Shown here piece by piece: positions 58,655 to 64,000 of a stretch of DNA of 64,000 nt. The notes below the pieces were generated by a model, which saw only the letters and a list, made by a program, of their open reading frames with translations, was not told where the DNA came from and did not search any database. Each line of letters starts with the position of its first letter. Position 1 is the first letter of the stretch. Position numbers and translations under genes: made by a program. Source of the DNA: Alligator mississippiensis (Eukaryota > Chordata > Crocodylia > Alligatoridae); contig NC_081829.1 in NCBI RefSeq assembly GCF_030867095.1, positions 50,217,036 through 50,281,035 on the forward strand. The letters are read 5' to 3'.

Positions 58655-59230
58655 AGCTATGGAATATCTACTCTACTACTTGAATTCAAGACAAGGTTTT
58701 TCTTCCCCACCTAAAATGGAGGGTTTGAGTAAAGCCCTTCATCTTGAATTTGAGTACAAGACAGTGGGGCAGGGGAGAAGGCTGCAGCAGCTGCATCCTG
58801 AAACCTCTGCCTTGCTGCCTGCCTCCCTCCTGCGACTGCTTTCCCTACCCATGTCTCCCCCCCCCCCCAATCCTGCTACTTGCCCTCTGGCCCCAGCTCG
58901 GGTCCAACCCAGATTTGTGCAGCCTGGTTGGGGCTGGAGCATAGTTGTGGCAGCAGCAGCACTTGGCAGGCCCCAGAGGCAGAGCTGGGGCCAGGGCTGC
59001 CACTTCTACAACAATTGCTGCATGGTTAGGTTGGGGCCAGAGCAGTCATGCTCCATGCCCCAGGATGAAGTGGAGCTGGAGAGTCAGCAGTGATAGCAGG
59101 AAGGAGCAGGCAGCAGGTGGGGAAGGTGCTCAGGTGTGCAGGCATCATGGGGGCAGGCAGCAGGGGAAGGGTAAATGTTGAGAGGAAAAAGGTGGCGAGG
59201 GGTAGGACACTTCACTTACCCCACCACCAG
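58655..59230. repeat. GC-rich repeat with 'ACTTGAATTCAAGAC' edge
   Basis: CTACTACTTGAATTCAAGAC and TTGAATTTGAGTACAAGAC near the left edge recall the dispersed TTTACTCGAATATAAG repeat also hinted at 9565; then a GC-rich interior with open frames on both strands. Class and limits unresolved. Confidence 0.35.
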
Positions 59231-59284
59231 CCTCCTTACCACTATTTGAACTGCTACAGTGGCTTGGGAGATGGATTTAAGAAG

Positions 59285-60785
59285 GCCCTCCTTCTTAAGG
59301 AAGAACTTCTGTGAGGCTGGTCAAACATTGGGACTGGCTATCTCAGAAGCAGGGAAAATATGACCCATAGGCCGCATCCAGCCTGCCAGGCGATTTTCAT
59401 CTGGCCTGCAATTGTATTTGGTCCAGCCTGTGGCTGCTCCTGTTGTGCTCCACATGGGGTTGAGCCCTGCCCGCTCCTGCCGGACCAGCATGTACTGTGT
59501 TCCAACCTTTGTGTGCCGGAGGGCCCTGGCCCTCACCAGCACACAGCTTCTGTCTGGGTGTTGCTGTTGCTATTGCTGCAGCAGCCTGGGGAACTACTCA
59601 GCTCCCCTGCCCTCCAGTGGCTGTTCCTTCTGTGTCTGCTGAAGTGAGTAGGGGAGTAGGGTCAGGTGTGGGGAAGCTGCAGCTGGGCGGAAGCATGGGG
59701 CCTGGAGTGTGGGGCCCATGCTTAGTGGAGGGAAGCCCCTCATGATGCAGCCAGCAGCCTTCCCTGCCCCCTGCTGCCATGTGAAGCTCCCGGGACTCCG
59801 CTGGAAGTGGCAGGGCAACCTGCACAATGGAGTCAGGCTGGCTCAGCCTCACTCCATGCTTCTGAGTAGAGTCTCTAGAGCTGCATGTGGCAGCAAGGAG
59901 CAGGGCCAGGCCACTAGCTTCATTGTGTGGGGCTCCCTCCTCTGTGGCATATAGCTCTGGCTGGGTCCTGGGACCTGCACATGAGATGTGGGGAGCCCCA
60001 TGTGATGAAGGTGGACTGGCATGGCCCTGCTTCCTGCCACCACATGCAGCTCCTGGACCTGGCTGAAGCCATGCAACACTGGGGGGGCTCTGCCTGCACA
60101 GGCCATGAGTGCCCTGAGGGCCTGCTACATGCTTCTGTTGCTGCTGGCAGCAGGGCTTGTGCACCATGGGAAGTGGACATGTGGTGGGGGGCCTCACATG
60201 CATGCCCCACCATACCCACACCCCCCTATACCCCACATACAAGCTTATATCCACACACACCCATGCTCCCCATACACAATATACAAGAGTAAGATTTATT
60301 TTGAGCTATTGTACAATCACTTCTATATATACTATGCACACATGCACAAATTGGACAAAATATTTTTAATAAATTTAATTTTTAATAATATTTTTAAAAA
60401 ATATAGTAGATGTTTGATTTTTAGTATATGACTTGGGTTTTTTCTGGTTCCAAGATGGCAAACCCCCCTCCTATGTCCCTGTGGACAAGGAAAAGGACTT
60501 CTTGTGGCAAAGGGAAAAGTTGGGGTTAGGGCTGGGACTTCCAGTCCCAAGGTGGCAATCAGGGGGTGGGGTACCTGTCAAGGGGTGGAGCTACCCTTGT
60601 GGACCTCTATAGCTCATCAAAACTAATTAAGCAGCCTTCCAGCTGAAATAATTGCCCACCTCTGGGGTATGTGCAGAAATTGTGGAATCTCCATCAGTTA
60701 CTTCCATCCTTGGAAATTTTCAGGAGCAGGTTAGACAGACAGCTGGGATGGTTTAATCAGGGATGATTCTGCCTCTGCATGCAGG
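59285..60785 (+). mobile_element. CR1 LINE 3' fragment split by a hAT element
   Basis: Left piece (GAGGCTGGTCAAACATTGGG, ACTGGCTATCTC) and right piece after 60664 (AAATTGTGGAATCTCCATC, TTTTCAGGAGCAGGTTAGAC, GGGATGATTCTGCCT) are adjacent parts of CR1. The hAT element at 59350-60664 lies between them. Confidence 0.65.
59350..60664. mobile_element. hAT-type transposon, same family as 38912-41863
   Basis: Left CAGGGAAAATATGACCCATAG, right AATAATTGCCCACCTCTG. Shares AAGATTTATTTTGAGCTATT and the GAGCTACCCTTGTGGACC-type right region with the copy at 50806. Flanking 8-mers do not match well, so the exact edges may be off by a few bases. Confidence 0.68.
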
Positions 60786-61487
60786 TATAGAATCTAATTA
60801 TTGGGCGGTTATCTTTAAATTTAGTCACCTTGAGTTCAGGTAAATGCGCAAAGCAAAAGCCAAATTAATCTACTACGGTTGGGTGTCAAACACTCTATAG
60901 CTTCAATAAAGGTTGATTTATGAGTACACTCTTTTTAGTTAAAGTAAACTCTCCCTTGCCAGAATGCTTTGCAGAAAGAACCAAATACCTTCTGGAGCTG
61001 GGCAAGGCCTTATCAAGGCTTAGGCATTTTAAGAAGTAGTGTCTTAATGGTGCTTCAGGTGCTCTCTCAAATTTCGTAACTAACAGTGGGGGTGATGGAA
61101 GGAGAAGGGAAATCTGTTTGCCCAAAGACCGTTGCAGTCACTCTAGTGTTTTTTTGCAGTGGGATATTCTGCAGCTTGATATCAAAAAAAAAAGTTGTGT
61201 TCATTTGGGACAGCAGTGGTCCAGGAGTGTGAATTGGCTTTTGTAGCAAGGTACTGGAAACTACCATTTTGTCATGCATAGCATACTCTGGAATACAAAA
61301 TGCACCATGTTTTTGAAAGGCAGAATAAAGAACACAGATTTTTTCCACAGTTATGGCTACGTAGAGCGGGGGCAGAGCCTAATCTTCAGCTGAATCACCT
61401 TCCCTTTCCTATTTAACTAAAACTAAAATCATAGCTGCTGCTGAAGACTGGTTTGCATGGATGGCTCTTTGATTTTTAGTATTATAG
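60786..61487. other. Intronic stretch, unassigned
   Basis: Mixed sequence without recognised repeats or exons. Confidence 0.4.
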
Positions 61488-62450
61488 TAAAGTAGGACTG
61501 GAAGAGGCCCCAGGAGGTCCCATACTCAAGGCAGGATCATCCCCGACTAAACTATCCTCCCCAAGTCCTGAACACTTCCAAGGATGGAGGTTCCACAATT
61601 TCTGTAAATAGTCTGTCCCAAAGTTTGACCAACCTCATAGACAGATGATTCCTCCTAATCCCCTTCTTGAATTTTCTCTGCTGCAGTTTAAGGCTATCGC
61701 TCCTAGTCTTGTCCCTTACAGCCACAGGGAAAAGCCAGTCTCCATCCTCTCTGTAATTACCCTTTAGGTATTTGAAGACTGTTATCAAATCCCACCTCAG
61801 TCTCTTTTTCTCCAGACTAAATAACTGTCTAGTTCTTTCAACCTTTCCTTGTAAGTCTTGTCTCCCAAGCCCCTGATCATTTTTGTTGTTCTGTGCTGGA
61901 CTGTTTCCATCCTTCTTGAAGTGTGGGTCCCAAAACTGGACACGGTACTTCTGGTGAAGCTTCACCAGTGCTGAATAGTTGGGAAGAATCACTTCTCTTG
62001 ACACTCCTGTTAATATGACCCAAGATGCTGTTGGCTTTTTTTTTTTTCAATTAAGCAAGAGCACGTTGGTGGCTCATATTCACTTTATGGTATACTGTAA
62101 CCCCAGGTCCTTCTCTGCAGCATTGCAGCCTGACCTTTCAATCCTGAGTCTGTATCTGTGCATACAGTTATTTCAGCCCATGTACAGGACCGCACTTTTC
62201 TTTGTTGAAACTCATCTGACTGATTTTGGACTATTTCTCCAGCCTATTCAGGCCATTCTGGATCCTAGTCCTATCCTTTGGAGTATCTGCAACTCCACCC
62301 AACTTGGTGTCATCCACAGATGTGCTAAGCATGCACTCAATCCCATCCTCCAAATCATTGAAGATGTTGAGCAATACCAGACCCAGGGCAGACCCCTGGG
62401 GCACTCCAGGTGATACCTTCTCCCAACTAGATATTGAGCCATTGATGATT
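61488..62450 (-). mobile_element. CR1 LINE, C-terminal ORF2 and 3' UTR
   Basis: On the minus strand: GTGCCCCAGGGGTCTGCCC near the start, then a frame at 62004-61552 with [40 protein letters not shown], and LVKLWDRL, all CR1 ORF2 C-terminal words, then a 3' UTR ending AGGCCTCTTCCAGTCC near 61495. The frame is more decayed than in the 43928 copy. A T-run at about 62036-62047 lies inside. Confidence 0.85.
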
Positions 62451-63532
62451 ATATTTTTAAAAGAGCTAGAGTTTCCAGGGCTCTGAATTAAGAGAGGAGA
62501 GAGATCAAAAGCAGACAGCAGACAGTAAAAAATTCCGTAAGATTAGCCTGATTAGTGGAATTGTGAGACCATTAAAAAGGAGAGACTATTATTAACACCT
62601 GTGGAGTAAGGAACAATGAAGCATTATCAATTGACTTGCTCAGCTTCCTGAATAGTATTGCCACAGCTGCTGGAGGGTGAAGCAGAAATCAAAGAAGGGT
62701 GCTTCTGTCTTGGTTAGAAAAACAGCTGCCCAGCTTAGTCAGCCCCCAGAATTGAAGTGTTTGTAATTTGGGGAAAAGGGTATATGTAGCTTGTGAGAAA
62801 ATATGGTACCAGAGCTAAGGGTCTGTATTCTCTAAATAGATACTGCTGCTTAGTGGTTAGAGATTAGTTGGAACTTTTTGCTTCAGTTTACTCTGAGATC
62901 ACGTTGGGCCATGAGCCTTGTAAGTGTTCTGAAGATGTGCAATCTGCTCAGCAAGTTTTCCTGAAATAAGTGCTTGTATTGAGTGGATTTTGTGATCAAG
63001 ATGGCTGTAAACTGTATCCTTGGGGAACAGACTGTCTTGCTTTTAATCCACTGGACAGAGAACATTGGACAACTACATCTGCTTTTTGCAAGCTTTTCAT
63101 TGGACTATCCTGTTATCTCCTACAGGAGTTCTGAGATTTGCTTCTGTGTTGATGTCTTTAAAAGGATCTGCAACTCACTTGACTGCTTCTGCTTCTGTCT
63201 TCCTTACTGTCAGATTGCAGATCCATCTCCCCAAGTCTAGTTCCTACAGCAGCTGACCTGCTGGAGAGAGATGGTGCAGGCTTCACCCTCAGAATCCATA
63301 TTTTCACTAAAGGATTCTTGTTATAGTTAAAATTGACACTAGTTAATAGCAACTGAAAGGCCAGCTTCCAGGTGCATGACCCCTGGGGACGGAAAGTCAG
63401 TGCTTTCTAAACTGCAGAGACAGCAAAAGGAGGAAGAGACAGTTTTGCTTCTGCTTCTGATACCCACTACCTGGAACTTCCAGTGGCTTCAGAGCTGCAT
63501 GCCCCATGGACTGTACCAGTATAAGCTGTGGT
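62451..63532. other. Intronic stretch, unassigned
   Basis: No transposon ends, RNA gene or exon recognised. Confidence 0.4.
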
Positions 63533-63835
63533 TAGTGTTCCGCATTCTCTTTTTTTATTAAAGAAACAAACAAACCAAAAAAAACAACCCCCCCCCCCAA
63601 AGAAAAAAACCCTGTCTGGGAACTTTTCAGGGTATATCTTCAAAACATAAAAACTGGGATGAAATCTGGATTCCACTGCTGCCCCCTCTCTGCATGTGGC
63701 TCCGCTGTTCCCCACTCGTGCTGGTTAACAGGGATTTGAACTGAAAAACAGGTGTAAATCAGTAAAAACTGAATGACTTAAAAATCAGGGAATTGATCAG
63801 TGAAAATCAGTAAAAACTGAGAATGCAGAACACTA
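63533..63835. mobile_element. MITE with TAGTGTTC[CT]GCATTCTC termini
   Basis: Left TAGTGTTCCGCATTCTC and right GAGAATGCAGAACACTA are inverted repeats with a single mismatch over 17 bases. The flanking 8-mers GCTGTGGT (63525-63532) and GCTATGAT (63836-63843) match at 6 of 8, which suggests hAT. The right half contains repeated AATCAGTAAAAACTGA. Confidence 0.75.
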
Positions 63836-64000
63836 GCTATGATATCCCAGGCTGCACATCCCATCAGTGCTTCCTCTGCCACCCACATTACACCATTAGC
63901 CCATGGTTTCCACCCCCTACCTGATCTTTGTTTTTGTTTTTTCTCTTCTCCCCCTACTGCTGCTTTGTATATCCATGTCCCACCCCTGCCACTGCTAAAT

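Noticed and set aside
31332-64000. REEP3 exon 2
   Set aside because: I searched by eye for coding of VFGMLYPAYYSYKAV-like sequence next to an acceptor and found none; a translated search would settle it.

Overview
This is vertebrate nuclear DNA with no bacterial or organellar content. Almost everything readable in it is either the first exon of a split gene or an old transposable element. The mixture of many CR1 LINE 3' ends, many hAT-type DNA transposons with recognisable 8-bp target-site duplications (TSDs), Penelope-like retroelement tails, a MIR-like SINE and solo LTRs fits a slowly evolving sauropsid genome. A crocodilian is the best guess and a turtle the alternative; this is inference from repeat content, not from a species-diagnostic sequence.

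Two host genes are anchored by their first coding exons, each inside a CpG island. JMJD1C exon 1 lies on the minus strand (2628-2783, island about 2240-3620) and the gene runs off the left edge. REEP3 exon 1 lies on the plus strand (31300-31331, island about 30890-31760) and the gene runs to the right. They are divergently transcribed, about 28.5 kb apart, the same neighbours and orientation known in mammals. Positions 1-2627 are thus JMJD1C intron 1, about 3.3-31.2 kb is the intergenic spacer, and 31332-64000 appears to be REEP3 intron 1. I found no further exon of either gene.

JMJD1C intron 1 holds a palindromic MITE and an interrupted MIR-like SINE. The spacer carries a CR1 split by a hAT element, several hAT elements, three solo LTRs or LTR-like blocks (two of one family, each with a 5-bp TSD), Penelope-like tails (one as an inverted pair with a 13-bp TSD) and stretches of apparently unique AT-rich DNA, one of which contains an RFX X-box-like site. 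REEP3 intron 1 begins with about 2.5 kb of unique sequence. It then holds a stacked insertion complex (36.9-42.1 kb: a CR1 broken by a solo LTR and by a 3-kb hAT element that itself contains a MITE), further CR1 fragments on both strands, mariner-like MITEs and several hAT-like elements.

No complete multi-domain gene, rRNA, tRNA gene, CRISPR array or operon is present. The most interesting items are the Penelope-like tails, which carry a hammerhead-ribozyme-like core and occur as very short independently inserted units, and the clear insertion chronology given by nested elements with intact TSDs.
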